From positions 1 to 43,468 of the forward strand of contig JABSOI010000050.1 of the NCBI GenBank assembly GCA_013216015.1: a stretch of 43,468 nucleotides of DNA, in the 5' to 3' direction. The DNA comes from Alteromonadaceae bacterium. Lineage in GTDB: Bacteria > Pseudomonadota > Gammaproteobacteria > Enterobacterales > Alteromonadaceae. A program made the translations under genes and the position numbers. Below, one piece after another: positions 27,909 to 37,391 of the stretch. Below the pieces are notes generated by a model. That model was not told the DNA's origin. It saw only the letters and a program-made list of their open reading frames with translations, and ran no database searches. Position 1 is the stretch's first letter, and the number at the start of each line of letters is the position of its first letter.

Positions 27909-28676
27909 CTATTGTAGCCATACACGATAAACGCATCGGCTTGACGATATGTTTGATAGTTTTGTTCGGCCATGCAAAAAACTGTAATTTGGAATGCAAA
28001 TTAATTCATCTGTTTTTGCCTTATATTCAATATAAGGAGTGTCACTTAAATAAGTTTGGATCCAGTTAATGGCTGATGCTGCCATGTTTAGATCTGGGGC
28101 AGACTCAATTGCTATCGGCACCTTATTATCATTACGCCATCTAAATATCTGTTCGCCTGCTTGGTTATTATGCAGTAAAGGGCCAATATATACATCATCA
28201 ATTGAGGTTGTCTGATGACGTGAACGTGTGATACAAAAATTACTCTCTGTAATCGCCTGTAAAAAAGCAGCGGGCATTGCCGCTAACATTTCTGCTACTG
28301 GCAGGAAGGTTGAAACACCGCCATGGGGATCTGTTTCTTCAAAATATAGCAAAAAGCATGAAGGTGGAAACTTGCAGAAGCTGCCGTCTGTATGCAGGTG
28401 ATGTGCATTTGCGGACAAAGCTATGCTGTTTTTTGAAAATCTGGGATCATATTTGATCGTTCGAATATCGCCAAACATGTCATTGGTTTTAATTTTCTGA
28501 TGTTGTGCTATCACATTTTGCAACAGGGACTCTCTGCTAAATTCGTTTGAGTTTCTGTAAATTAATATCTTATCCAGTGGTTGTTGCATTTGTGAGATAA
28601 AATCATTGAGTGTATCTTTATATTCTATGAATTGAGAGTGCCGTCTTTCATGAAGGCTAAGTGTCGTGTTGTTCAA
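27909..28676 (-). CDS. TauD/TfdA-like 2OG-Fe(II) dioxygenase
   Basis: Cytosolic non-heme iron oxygenase of the TauD/TfdA-like or clavaminate-synthase-like group. Iron ligands: HTD in AHHLHTDGSF (H95, D97) and the distal His in FLHGRTKLS (H235); R247 in SSSRCVYRVWLQ is placed for 2-oxoglutarate. The block CFLLYFEETDPHGGVSTFLP also fits the family. Length 255. Start ATG has AAGGA about 15 bases upstream. It sits between a disrupted AraC-type regulator and the EamA gene, all minus strand. Family members act on taurine, amino acids or modified peptides; nothing in the sequence fixes the substrate. It is the third 2OG-type oxygenase in the window. Confidence 0.82.
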   Translation of the reverse strand: MNNTTLSLHERRHSQFIEYKDTLNDFISQMQQPLDKILIYRNSNEFSRESLLQNVIAQHQKIKTNDMFGDIRTIKYDPRFSKNSIALSANAHHLHTDGSFCKFPPSCFLLYFEETDPHGGVSTFLPVAEMLAAMPAAFLQAITESNFCITRSRHQTTSIDDVYIGPLLHNNQAGEQIFRWRNDNKVPIAIESAPDLNMAASAINWIQTYLSDTPYIEYKAKTDELICIPNYSFLHGRTKLSNISSSRCVYRVWLQ

Positions 28677-28788
28677 AAAAATTCCTTTATGTATTAATAT
28701 TAGAGATGTTCAGCACATGACCTCTGTTAAAGCGCTGACTAAAGTGAGTGGTGATATTTTAATATTTCGTGATAGCGGTTATTTCTGT

Positions 28789-29686
28789 TTACGGCACTGT
28801 TTTGTCTGTTTGCTGCATTTTTCGATATAAGAATGGGGTTCGCCCGAATGTAAGTTTAAAAGTGGTTGAAAAGTTGTTGGCCTTGGGATAACCGACCTGG
28901 TAGGAAATTTCATCAATGGAAAATGCTGTGTTGCTAAGTAATTCAGCTGCCTTGTTCATACGTTGTTGGCGCAACCATGCAAACACACTGGTACCAAAAT
29001 GCAGCTTGAATTCCCTTGATAGCTTGTTTCTGTTGGTACCCATTTCTTTGGCTATCTGCTGCAAAGATACTGGGTTTTCCAGCATTTGATGAAGGTATTG
29101 AGCAGTTTTTTCGGCAAGTGTATATGGTTCTTTATTAGAGTGGTCGGTTGACTGTTGGTGGTAATTTTGAATGGTCCCTATTACCCGATAGTTGAGATCA
29201 AGGGGGCACTGATATAGTCGCGCACCTAAATGGAATAAGCGTGTTTTTTCCCGCTGGGTTACGCTAACAATTGCAAGGATCGGCGGTAATTTATTCTGAT
29301 CGGATTTAACACCAGTGAGAGCAAGATCTCCATGGCTGTTAACGTCTATACCCATCACCATTCAAAATGCAGGTTTTGATTCGTTTAAAAAACATATTTA
29401 CTGCGTTGCTGAATCTTAAATAAGAATAACTTATCCGGCTAATCAGCGTCTTGTAACTATGCTTTTTAATTCACCTCAAATTCCCGCATTTTGAAAGGTA
29501 ACGGGTATACAATAATAATTGTTGGCAGGATGTCGCTTGGCAAAGTATCAAATTCTGACTGCTTGATACTTATTATCTTCAAACCTAGTGATGTAATAGC
29601 ATTGTGTAATTGTTGCAAAGGGATTGACTGAACTTCAATCAGTAATGCGTATAATTTATTTGATGGTAGTGTTAATTTTTTTTCAT
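28789..29686 (-). pseudogene. Receiver-like AraC-family regulator split by a MITE
   Basis: The C-terminal part (open from 29361) is an AraC DNA-binding domain: LQQIAKEMGTNRNKLSREFKLHFGTSVFAWL and FSIDEISYQVGYPKANNFSTTFK are the two helix-turn-helix units (each split here from longer text). The ATG-like start of this frame lies inside the MITE at 29347-29509. Beyond the MITE the reverse strand continues the same protein: KLTLPSNKLYALLIEVQ, then DTLPSDILPTIIIV. Removing the MITE and one TA joins IIIV to DVNSHGD in frame, giving a receiver-like N-domain. The best start, ATG 29686 with AGGA upstream, reaches this frame only if the A-run after it (A8, plus-strand T8 29676-29683) had 9. So the gene has an insertion and a one-base shift. 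It probably once controlled the TauD-EamA pair. A truncated product from within the MITE is possible. Confidence 0.85.
29347..29509 (-). mobile_element. MITE family A, copy 1 (163 bp including TA duplications)
   Basis: Imperfect terminal inverted repeats of about 26 bp: TATACCCATCACCATTCAAA at one end and the complement of TATACCCGTTACCTTTCAAA at the other. No coding capacity. The pre-insertion reading frame of the AraC gene is restored if 159 bp plus one TA is removed, which fits a TA target-site duplication. Near-identical copies at 39270 and 42792. Confidence 0.92.
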
Positions 29687-30778
29687 GATTTGTTGATTCC
29701 TGTTTTGGAGTATTAAATGTTGGTATGTAATTCTAGTGGTATTAAGTTTTTTGTTTAAGTTACGACCAGTTTGAGTTGTAATCAGTTTAAGTATGAATAA
29801 CCACTAATCCAATCCTTTAATAATACCTACTTTCTAACAGCTTATCGCACTAATCACGCAATAATGTAGCCGCTCATTAATTTGAACCTTGCGTGCCAGA
29901 CTGAATTCACTCTTGATGTGTTTATTCTATTTTTAGTATATTTCTTATTGCCTTATCATGTTTTCATTATTTGAAGGTTATTGTTTAAAATATATTTGCT
30001 GGAATTTTAACCACAGCAAGGCCACTTACAAATGAACCAAATCAATCTCAAAGTTGTTGTTTGGCCCTTACATTCCATAACTTGTCATATTGAAACAAAC
30101 TACTGACATAACAAAATTAATAAAAGGGTGAACGCCGAATTTGTTTCATGATAAACCGATTTTTTATTACCCGATCAGATAAGGCTATCGCTACACTGAA
30201 ATTCAGTAAACAAATGTTAGTTAAATCATTATTCAACGTGGTGTGGGTAAAGATTTTTTTTACATAAAATATTGAATTAGCATCCGGTTATTTATTTCGT
30301 GGTCATAGCGGGTAATGCTCTGAACCAACATTGTTTACAAAAGAAACCTGATACGCGATTCTGGCTTGGGCTGATATTGAAACACTTATCAATAAGCTAT
30401 AAATTATTTGATGAAAGCGCATTCATTTTATTGGATTCGCTTGTTGGTTAAGAAATATAGTTAATAAATATGGTTAAGAAATAACTTAGCTAATATCCGT
30501 CCAGAAACGGCGTTGCAGCGAGGTATTATCCAAGGAACTAGTTTGTATGAAGAAGTTTCATTAAGTATTGCTCTGTAAGCTAAGTACTACCCGAAAATTG
30601 AGTCGATTGACTAGAAGAAAAAGAATTTCCAATCGACTTTCTTTATTCACAAGAAAAAACTAAGTAAAACTAAGTAAAACAATGAAACAGGGAATGGGGT
30701 TAGTTGGCAGCGATTTAGCACGTTGTAGTCGCTTTTGACTTTATCTTAATAACATAAACAAATAATAGGTAAATAAAC
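29687..30778. other. Non-coding region upstream of TBDR2, about 1.1 kb
   Basis: No supported gene on either strand. A stretch at about 30485-30530 (TTAGCTAATATCCGTCCAGA and beyond) resembles the reverse complement of 3012-3055, and a short direct repeat of AACTAAGTAA lies near 30658-30680. It must hold the TBDR2 promoter, but no clear -35/-10 or operator stands out, and no paired CTTTC boxes at 10-bp spacing were seen here. Confidence 0.55.
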
Positions 30779-33700
30779 ATGGTTAACAAAACACATAAAA
30801 CTCATAGGACATTTAATAAATCATTACTCGCTAAAAGCATAGGTATAATGTTTGGCACAGCGGTTATCGCGCCAGCCGTCGCTGTTGGGGCTGAAAAAAC
30901 CGAGGCTGATGTTGAAGTTATTCAAGTCACAGGTGTTCGGGGCAGTCTGTCTCAATCAATGAACGTTAAACGCACATCGTCGGGTGTTGTTGACGCTATT
31001 TCTGCAGTAGATATGGGTAAATTCCCTGATACTAACCTCGCCGAATCTTTACAGCGTATTACAGGCGTATCAATTAACCGTGTTAACGGTGAAGGTTCAG
31101 AAGTAACCGTTCGTGGATTTGGCGGTAATTTTAACTTAATTACGCTAAATGGTCGTCAAATGCCTGCGGCTAATGTATCTACTATCACGGGTAATCCACA
31201 AGATAAAGGAACAAAAGGTTCGAGTCGCTCATTTGATTTTTCAAATATTGCGTCAGAGGGTGTTAGTGGTATCGAAGTGTATAAAACAGGTAAAGCTGGA
31301 ATTTCTTCAGGCGGTATTGGTGCAACTATAAACATTAATACGCTTAAACCTTTAGAGCAAAGTGAAAATATTACTTCTGTTGGTGTTAAAGGTGTGAAGG
31401 ACTATAGTGGTGATGGCATTACTCCAGAAATAAGTGGTTTGACGAGTTGGGTAAATGATGAGTCAAACTTTGGTGTATCATTATTTGGCTCGTTCCAAAG
31501 GCGTGACTCTGGCAGTCGCCATATGAGTGTTGAGCAGTTTCAATTAAGAGAATGGTCTGAAGGTGATTTAGCTGATATCTCAAGCCCTGGCGTTACAACT
31601 TTAAATGAGCCTAATATTGGTCAAATCGTTGCCATTCCAACTAATATCGGCTTAGGAACCAACGATGACGAGCGCGAACGTATCAATGCGATGTTAACGA
31701 TACAATTTGAACCAATGGAAGATTTTAGATTAACTGCTGATGTAACTTACGCCAGTAATGAGCAGAACTCGTCATCATTAATTGATGGTATGTGGTTCGC
31801 GCGGGAGTTTAATCATATAGAATTCGATGGTAACCCTGTAGTCTCTACTCCTGTTATATTTTCAGAAGACGTAGAAGGCGGCAAAGATTTCTTTTTCCAA
31901 AACCTGGCTTTAGCAACAAAAGATGAATTAAAATCTTTTGGCATAAATGCTGATTTTTGGGTCAATGATGCGTTAAATTTACGCTTTGATGTTGCGTCAT
32001 CTGAAGCTAAAAGTGGTGGTAATGGTCCATTAGGTATGAACTCCATCCGTTTCAATATGGCAGGTGCAACTGCTGGCTGGCAAATTGCTGATTTTACACA
32101 ATCCATGCCGCAAGGCAGCATAGTAATTGACGATATTGCGAAAGGTAATAATAACGGTATCTTTGATAAAGCTGATGTTGGTTCTCAAGTAACTCAAACA
32201 GACAAATCTAACCAAGTCACCAGTGTTGACCAAGTGCGTTTTGATGGTACTTGGATAGGTGATGATATTAAGGTAGATTTTGGTTTAGGTTATGTTGCTT
32301 CCCAAATGAGACAAACACGTGAATCTACCAGTGAAGCTTTAGGTGGCTGGGGTGTGGATCACCCAGGTGATATTAATGGCATTGATGAAGGTTTGTTTGA
32401 GATGCTCTGTACCTCGTGTGCATTTGAAGACCATGGTGTTGCAGGCGTACCGGGTGCTGATGATGTTGCATTACCAGCAGGCTCAACAACGATCCCACTA
32501 GGTAGTGTTAGTTTTGGTGGTGATCCGGTTAAACTTCTGGAAGCAATTGGGCCTCTATATGGTTTAACCCTTGCAACTTTGCCAGTTAATTCATTTGATG
32601 ATAATACCATTGAAGAAGATATTTTATCTGCTTATGTTCAAGTTGAAATGGATTACGAATTTGCTGGTATGCCTTTAAACATAGTAGCTGGTGTTCGTTA
32701 TGAGAAAACTGATGTTACATCAACGTCGAATCAGCTTGTACCGCTGGAAATTATCTGGGAATCAGATAACGACTTTAAAGTAATACCTAGCGCAACATCT
32801 GAGAGTTTAATTGCAGAGCATGATTATGCTAATTTTTTACCTAGTATTGATTTCACGCTTGATGTGACTGATGAAATTAAGGCTCGTGCTTCTTTTAGTA
32901 AAACACTGGCTCGACCTGCATATAATCAGTTGTTTAATTCTACTACAGTATCAGCTCCTAAACGCCCGACTGCTTTAGGTGGCACACCAACAGGTAATTC
33001 AGGTAATGCTAAATTGGATCCCCTTGAATCAACCAACATTGATTTATCTTTCGAGTATTATTACAGTGACTCAAGCGTAATCTCGCTAGGTTATTATAGA
33101 AAAGACGTTGAAAATTTTGTTGGTACTGCCCAATTTACCAAAGAGTTATTTGGTTTGACAGATGCAACTTCAAATGTATCTGGAACTTTATCAAATCAAG
33201 CTGCAGCTGAGTTAACCGCTTTAAATGTTGATGTAAATGAACGTAACTTGTTTACCATGACGGCTATTTTACAAAACCCGGATGCATTCCCAGGTGGCGC
33301 GTCAGAATTTAATACTTCACAAGAATTTGCCGGGGAAGTATTTGGTCTTTATGATGTATTTTCAGAGTCTGGTGATCCTGCCTTCGCATTCCAGGTAACA
33401 AACCCTGTTAACAGCCAAAGTGCTGTAATCGATGGTTTTGAATTTGCGTGGCAACACTTTTTTGGCGACAGTGGTTTTGGTTATCAAATTAACTATACTA
33501 CCGTTAACGGTGATATTGGTTATGATGTCGGTGGTTCGATAAATGCTGACCAATTTGCATTAGAAGGTTTGAGTGATACGGCTAACCTGGTATTGATCTA
33601 TGAAAAAGGTGATATCTCAACACGTATTGCTTATAACTGGCGTGATGAATTCTTAAGCAAAGTAAACCGTGGTTTTGGTAACCGTAACCCGATATTTGTC

Positions 33701-33883
33701 GATGACTTCCAACAAATTGATATTAACGTAAGTTATAACGTTAACGAAGATTTATCAGTTAGTTTTGATGTTATTAACTTAACTGAGGAAGGTCAGCGTC
33801 AATTCGGCCGTAGTCGTAATAATGTTTTCTTTATTCAAGAAGCGGACAGACGCGTTGTACTAAGCGCAAATTACAACTTTTAG
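30779..33883 (+). CDS. TonB-dependent receptor 2
   Basis: Outer-membrane transporter of 1034 residues. Signal peptide with SIGIMFGTAVIAPAVAVGA, a TonB-box-like ADVEVIQVTG, plug blocks DMGKFPDTNLAESLQRITG and VTVRGFGGNFNLITLNGR, and a long barrel ending in Phe (DRRVVLSANYNF). It belongs to the same large-TBDR subfamily as the receptor at 19601 (shared LAEALQRI-like and MNVKR/LDVKR blocks). ATG 30779 is the chosen start. Downstream come two hairpins and then SapC, a JmjC oxygenase and two halogenase-family genes on the same strand. The ligand cannot be read from sequence; no glycoside hydrolase lies beside it, and no AgaR-like operator precedes it. Carbohydrate or peptide uptake are both possible. 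Confidence 0.92.
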   Translation: MVNKTHKTHRTFNKSLLAKSIGIMFGTAVIAPAVAVGAEKTEADVEVIQVTGVRGSLSQSMNVKRTSSGVVDAISAVDMGKFPDTNLAESLQRITGVSINRVNGEGSEVTVRGFGGNFNLITLNGRQMPAANVSTITGNPQDKGTKGSSRSFDFSNIASEGVSGIEVYKTGKAGISSGGIGATININTLKPLEQSENITSVGVKGVKDYSGDGITPEISGLTSWVNDESNFGVSLFGSFQRRDSGSRHMSVEQFQLREWSEGDLADISSPGVTTLNEPNIGQIVAIPTNIGLGTNDDERERINAMLTIQFEPMEDFRLTADVTYASNEQNSSSLIDGMWFAREFNHIEFDGNPVVSTPVIFSEDVEGGKDFFFQNLALATKDELKSFGINADFWVNDALNLRFDVASSEAKSGGNGPLGMNSIRFNMAGATAGWQIADFTQSMPQGSIVIDDIAKGNNNGIFDKADVGSQVTQTDKSNQVTSVDQVRFDGTWIGDDIKVDFGLGYVASQMRQTRESTSEALGGWGVDHPGDINGIDEGLFEMLCTSCAFEDHGVAGVPGADDVALPAGSTTIPLGSVSFGGDPVKLLEAIGPLYGLTLATLPVNSFDDNTIEEDILSAYVQVEMDYEFAGMPLNIVAGVRYEKTDVTSTSNQLVPLEIIWESDNDFKVIPSATSESLIAEHDYANFLPSIDFTLDVTDEIKARASFSKTLARPAYNQLFNSTTVSAPKRPTALGGTPTGNSGNAKLDPLESTNIDLSFEYYYSDSSVISLGYYRKDVENFVGTAQFTKELFGLTDATSNVSGTLSNQAAAELTALNVDVNERNLFTMTAILQNPDAFPGGASEFNTSQEFAGEVFGLYDVFSESGDPAFAFQVTNPVNSQSAVIDGFEFAWQHFFGDSGFGYQINYTTVNGDIGYDVGGSINADQFALEGLSDTANLVLIYEKGDISTRIAYNWRDEFLSKVNRGFGNRNPIFVDDFQQIDINVSYNVNEDLSVSFDVINLTEEGQRQFGRSRNNVFFIQEADRRVVLSANYNF

Positions 33884-33893
33884 GCACTTAATA

Positions 33894-33927
33894 AATTTCC
33901 CCGGTACGTATGTGATCTGGGGAAATT
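33894..33927 (+). repeat. Hairpin directly after TBDR2
   Basis: 9-bp stem AATTTCCCC / GGGGAAATT with a 16-base loop and no T-tract. It may stabilise the receptor mRNA 3' end. Confidence 0.6.
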
Positions 33928-33946
33928 AAATAAAGTGAATCTATCT

Positions 33947-33982
33947 AAGAGTGAACGAGATGTTAATGTTTCACTCTTTTTT
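33947..33982 (+). terminator. Probable terminator between TBDR2 and SapC
   Basis: Stem AAGAGTGAA / TTCACTCTT with a 14-base loop followed by TTTT. It would end most receptor transcripts and let limited read-through into the SapC-halogenase genes. Confidence 0.65.
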
Positions 33983-34081
33983 CTTTGCGTAGATATTTCT
34001 GGCAAGTTAATATGGATAAAATCGCAATTTAATAAATAACTAAAATAACTAAAATCAATAAAATAACGAATAAAGTGAAGT

Positions 34082-34813
34082 ATGCGTATGAGTAAGGCAA
34101 CTGTCTTAAATAATGTTGATCACAAAAACTTAAAGGTTGATACTCGACCTGAATCCAATTCAAATGTAAATCGCTCTGTGGTATACGCTACTGAAATCAG
34201 CGAATTACACAAAGAGTTTCCACTCGTATTTTATAAATACCCTGACAGTAAAAAAACACAATTGCACGCCATCTTCGGTTTAGAGAAAGATGAAAACCTG
34301 TTTATTGGAGAAAACGGTTGGACAACCAGATTTGTACCAGCGTTGCTTGCAAGGGGACCCTTTAGTTTAGGCTATAAAAAAGCAGAAAAAGAAGGTGACG
34401 AACAACCGGACCCAGTTATCTGCATTGATATGGAAGACTCTCGTGTAAATACCGAGCAGGGTGAGGATGTTTTTCTTCAATTTGGCGGGGAAGCACCTTA
34501 TCTTAATTATGTAAAAAAAGCACTGCAGACTATTGATAGCGGCATGCATTTTGATAAAACGCTGTTTACGCTAGTTGAATCAATGGACTTATTGGAACCC
34601 GTGTCTATTGAAATTAAACTAAGCAATGTAGAACAAGTGAATTTAAGCGATTATTATACGGTAAATCAGGAAAAACTGACCAAACTCGATGGTGACAGTT
34701 TAGCCAAGCTAAACCAATATGGGGTCCTGAGTTTATTGTATTTTGTGCTGTCTTCCATGGGGAACTTTCAAGTGTTGATGGAATTAAAAAATGCAAAATC
34801 TGCAATGTGTTAA
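34082..34813 (+). CDS. SapC-family protein, TBDR2-associated
   Basis: Second SapC homologue (PF07277), 243 residues, function unknown. Blocks shared with the copy at 15647: FPLVFYKYPDSKKTQLHAIF, DENLFIGENG, ICIDMEDSRVNTEQGEDVF, EIKLSNVEQVNLSDYYTVNQ (approximate partner of LYTINVDEF) and VLMELKNAK at the end. No signal peptide or membrane segment. Two possible starts two codons apart (34082 and 34088). The gap to the JmjC gene is 27 bases, so the two are likely one transcript with the halogenase-family genes. Presence of a SapC gene after each TBDR in this window argues for a receptor-linked function rather than a chance neighbour. Confidence 0.84.
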   Translation: MRMSKATVLNNVDHKNLKVDTRPESNSNVNRSVVYATEISELHKEFPLVFYKYPDSKKTQLHAIFGLEKDENLFIGENGWTTRFVPALLARGPFSLGYKKAEKEGDEQPDPVICIDMEDSRVNTEQGEDVFLQFGGEAPYLNYVKKALQTIDSGMHFDKTLFTLVESMDLLEPVSIEIKLSNVEQVNLSDYYTVNQEKLTKLDGDSLAKLNQYGVLSLLYFVLSSMGNFQVLMELKNAKSAMC

Positions 34814-34840
34814 CTCTCTTCGAAATAAGGAAGAGCTTGC

Positions 34841-35872
34841 GTGATAAATGGTGAAAATAAAGTACCGGTACTAGAAGGGATCACACCGCAGACCATCCCT
34901 TATGATGAACTATTTTCAAAGGGGAAGCCTGTTATTTTAAAAGGACTGGTGAAAGACTGGCCTTTAGTGAAAACCGGGCAACAATCTCCTGATCAAGTAA
35001 TGGAACAATTAGAACTGCATTATAGTAAACGCCCAATGCTGGTTTATAAGGGTTCACCTGAAATAAAAGCACGATTTGGCTATAACAAATCTTGTACTGG
35101 TTTTAACTTTACCAGTGAACGAACAACTATTCCCGAAGTGTTTGACGCGATTCGTAGCCAATTGGATCAGGACAAGCATGATTACTTGTATATCAATTCA
35201 CTCAGGTTAGACGAAGGGTTTCCCAAGCTAAGTCAGACCCATCAGTTAGCCTTTGAACATCCCGAATTTAATAATAATCAGCCCGTTGCTAAAATTTGGT
35301 TAGGAACAGAATCTGTTGCTGCGGCACATTTTGATCAGCCCAAAAACATTGCATGTTGTGTGGTGGGTAAACGACGTTTTACCCTGTTTCCTCCCAACCA
35401 GATACGCAATCTTTATCCAGGGCCTTTGAGCCCGACACCGGGGGGACAGGTGGTCACGCTTGCTGATCTCAGCAAGCCAGATTTCAACCGCTTTCCTCGC
35501 TTAAAAGATGCATTGGAAAACGCCTATATTGCCGACCTTGAGCCAGGTGATGCTTTATATTACCCAAGCATGTGGTGGCACGAAGTACAAGCCTTTGATC
35601 GTTTTAATGCGATGGTGAATTTTTGGTGGATGTCTACAGCACCTTTTCTGGGTAATCCAATGGATGTATTAATGCATGCCATGATGAGTGTAAGGGACCG
35701 CCCGGCAAAGGAAAAAGAGGCGTGGCGGGCATTATTCGATTACTACATTTTTGATGATGCTGAATCGGTACGTGCCCATTTACCGCCAGAGAGTCATGGG
35801 GCATTGGCAACTATGGACGAGGATCAATCGAGACGTTTGCGGGCAATGTTACGAAACAATTTAAATCGCTGA
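34841..35872 (+). CDS. JmjC/cupin-8 2OG-Fe(II) oxygenase
   Basis: Cupin-like (PF13621) oxygenase related to factor-inhibiting-HIF-type JmjC hydroxylases, which usually hydroxylate protein side chains. N-terminal substrate-side block GKPVILKGLVKDWPLVK; iron ligands HFD in SVAAAHFDQPKN (H163, D165) and the distal His in YPSMWWHEVQAF (H247); Lys in VVGKRRFTLFPP is placed to contact 2-oxoglutarate. Start is GTG 34841 with AAGGA 9 bases upstream. Length 343. No signal peptide. Followed 22 bases later by the first halogenase-family gene, so almost certainly one operon. It plays the same positional role here as the Asp/Asn hydroxylase-like gene after TBDR1. Target unknown. Confidence 0.88.
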   Translation: MINGENKVPVLEGITPQTIPYDELFSKGKPVILKGLVKDWPLVKTGQQSPDQVMEQLELHYSKRPMLVYKGSPEIKARFGYNKSCTGFNFTSERTTIPEVFDAIRSQLDQDKHDYLYINSLRLDEGFPKLSQTHQLAFEHPEFNNNQPVAKIWLGTESVAAAHFDQPKNIACCVVGKRRFTLFPPNQIRNLYPGPLSPTPGGQVVTLADLSKPDFNRFPRLKDALENAYIADLEPGDALYYPSMWWHEVQAFDRFNAMVNFWWMSTAPFLGNPMDVLMHAMMSVRDRPAKEKEAWRALFDYYIFDDAESVRAHLPPESHGALATMDEDQSRRLRAMLRNNLNR

Positions 35873-35894
35873 AGATAAGAGACAAAATATAACT

Positions 35895-37379
35895 ATGGAT
35901 CCAAAAACCAAAGTAGTAATAGCGGGAGGCGGAACAGCCGGGTGGCTTAGTGCTTATAGCTTGGTAGCTCGTTTGGGTAAAGTGCTCGACATTACACTGG
36001 TAGAGTCTGATCAGATAGGTACTGTGGGGGTTGGTGAGGCAACAATTCCTACTATGCGAACCTTTCACCGTTTAATTGGTATTGAAGAGCGGGAGTTTAT
36101 GTCAGCTACCCAGGCGACCTTTAAATTAGGTATCATGTTTGATAATTGGGGCCAGCAAAATGATAGCTATTTTCACTCGTTCGGCGAGATTGGTCAGCGC
36201 TCCTGGATGGCTGAATTTCACGAGTTCTGGATGGAAGCTAAAGCGCAGGGGTTTGGCGGAAGCCTGGAGGATTATTGTCTGGAATTGAAAGCGGCTAAAG
36301 CCAATAAGTTTGCTACTCAGGCAGGAAAGAAGTCAGTTAACTTTGCTTATCATATAGATGCCACGGCTTATGCCGCTTATTTACGGACAAAAAGTGAAGC
36401 AGCTGGTGTCAAACGTAAAGAAGGGATTATAAAACAAGTACAAAAAAATGAAACCGGTCATATCACATCACTTATGCTAAATAATGGTGATAAGATCTCG
36501 GGGGATTTTTTTATTGATTGTACGGGGTTTCGTGGACTGCTAATTGGCGAACATCTGGATGTTGAGTACGAAGATTGGAGTCATTTTTTGGCTGCCGATA
36601 GAGCTATTGCAGTACAAACTCAGGCAGTGGAAGCTCCACGTCCTTACACTCGCACTATTGCCCATCGGGCAGGCTGGCAATGGCGTATTCCCTTACAAAA
36701 CCGTGTAGGTAATGGGATTGTTTATAGCAGCAAATTCTTGTCTGATGATGAAGCCCGAAGCATATTAATGGGCAATCTCACAGGACAACCAATTACAGAG
36801 CCAAAACAACTTCGATTTACTACTGGCCGGCGTAAGAAAGCTTGGCATAAAAACTGTGTTGCCATTGGCCTTTCCAGCGGATTTTTAGAGCCATTAGAAT
36901 CAACCAGTATTCACCTTGTCACTACAGCATTGCTGCGACTGATGAAATTGTTTCCTTTCGGCGGCAATACAGCTCTACTTGCTGAACAGTATAATCGCGA
37001 GGCTCAGTTAGAACTTGAGACTATTCGTGATTTTATTATTTTGCATTATCACTTGACACAGCGTGATGACAGCCCATTTTGGAATCATTACAGAACGATG
37101 GCAATACCTGACTCGCTGGCTCATCGAATGGCAATTTTTCGCGAGAATGGTTATGTATGGCCCGATGATGTGGGATTATTTCGGGTAGATTCATGGGTGC
37201 AAGTAATGATGGGACAAGGCCTGATGCCAGAGCAACACCATAAAGGCAGTCGTGTTTTACCCACAGAAGGGTTAAAAGAACAGCTGACGGCGCTAAGAAC
37301 AATGGTAGAAAACTCTGTCTCTCAATTACCTGAACATGCAGATTTTATCAAAAAGTACTGTCCTGCTCAGGAAGTATGA
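35895..37379 (+). CDS. Flavin-dependent halogenase-family protein 1 (tryptophan halogenase-like)
   Basis: FADH2-dependent halogenase family (PF04820), 494 residues, cytosolic. FAD-binding GGGTAGW at residues 11-17; GVGEATIPT; the catalytic-type Lys in QATFKLGI (K77); the halogenase signature WxWxIP as WQWRIP (261-266), which in the family keeps the enzyme from acting as a monooxygenase; and the active-site Glu region FLEPLESTSI (E335). All key residues are present, so halogenation is plausible. Related proteins from TBDR-linked loci (the Brevundimonas BrvH type) halogenate free indole poorly and their natural substrate is unknown. A flavin reductase is not seen nearby. Same operon as SapC and the JmjC gene. 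Confidence 0.88.
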   Translation: MDPKTKVVIAGGGTAGWLSAYSLVARLGKVLDITLVESDQIGTVGVGEATIPTMRTFHRLIGIEEREFMSATQATFKLGIMFDNWGQQNDSYFHSFGEIGQRSWMAEFHEFWMEAKAQGFGGSLEDYCLELKAAKANKFATQAGKKSVNFAYHIDATAYAAYLRTKSEAAGVKRKEGIIKQVQKNETGHITSLMLNNGDKISGDFFIDCTGFRGLLIGEHLDVEYEDWSHFLAADRAIAVQTQAVEAPRPYTRTIAHRAGWQWRIPLQNRVGNGIVYSSKFLSDDEARSILMGNLTGQPITEPKQLRFTTGRRKKAWHKNCVAIGLSSGFLEPLESTSIHLVTTALLRLMKLFPFGGNTALLAEQYNREAQLELETIRDFIILHYHLTQRDDSPFWNHYRTMAIPDSLAHRMAIFRENGYVWPDDVGLFRVDSWVQVMMGQGLMPEQHHKGSRVLPTEGLKEQLTALRTMVENSVSQLPEHADFIKKYCPAQEV

Positions 37380-37391
37380 TTTATCAATAAT

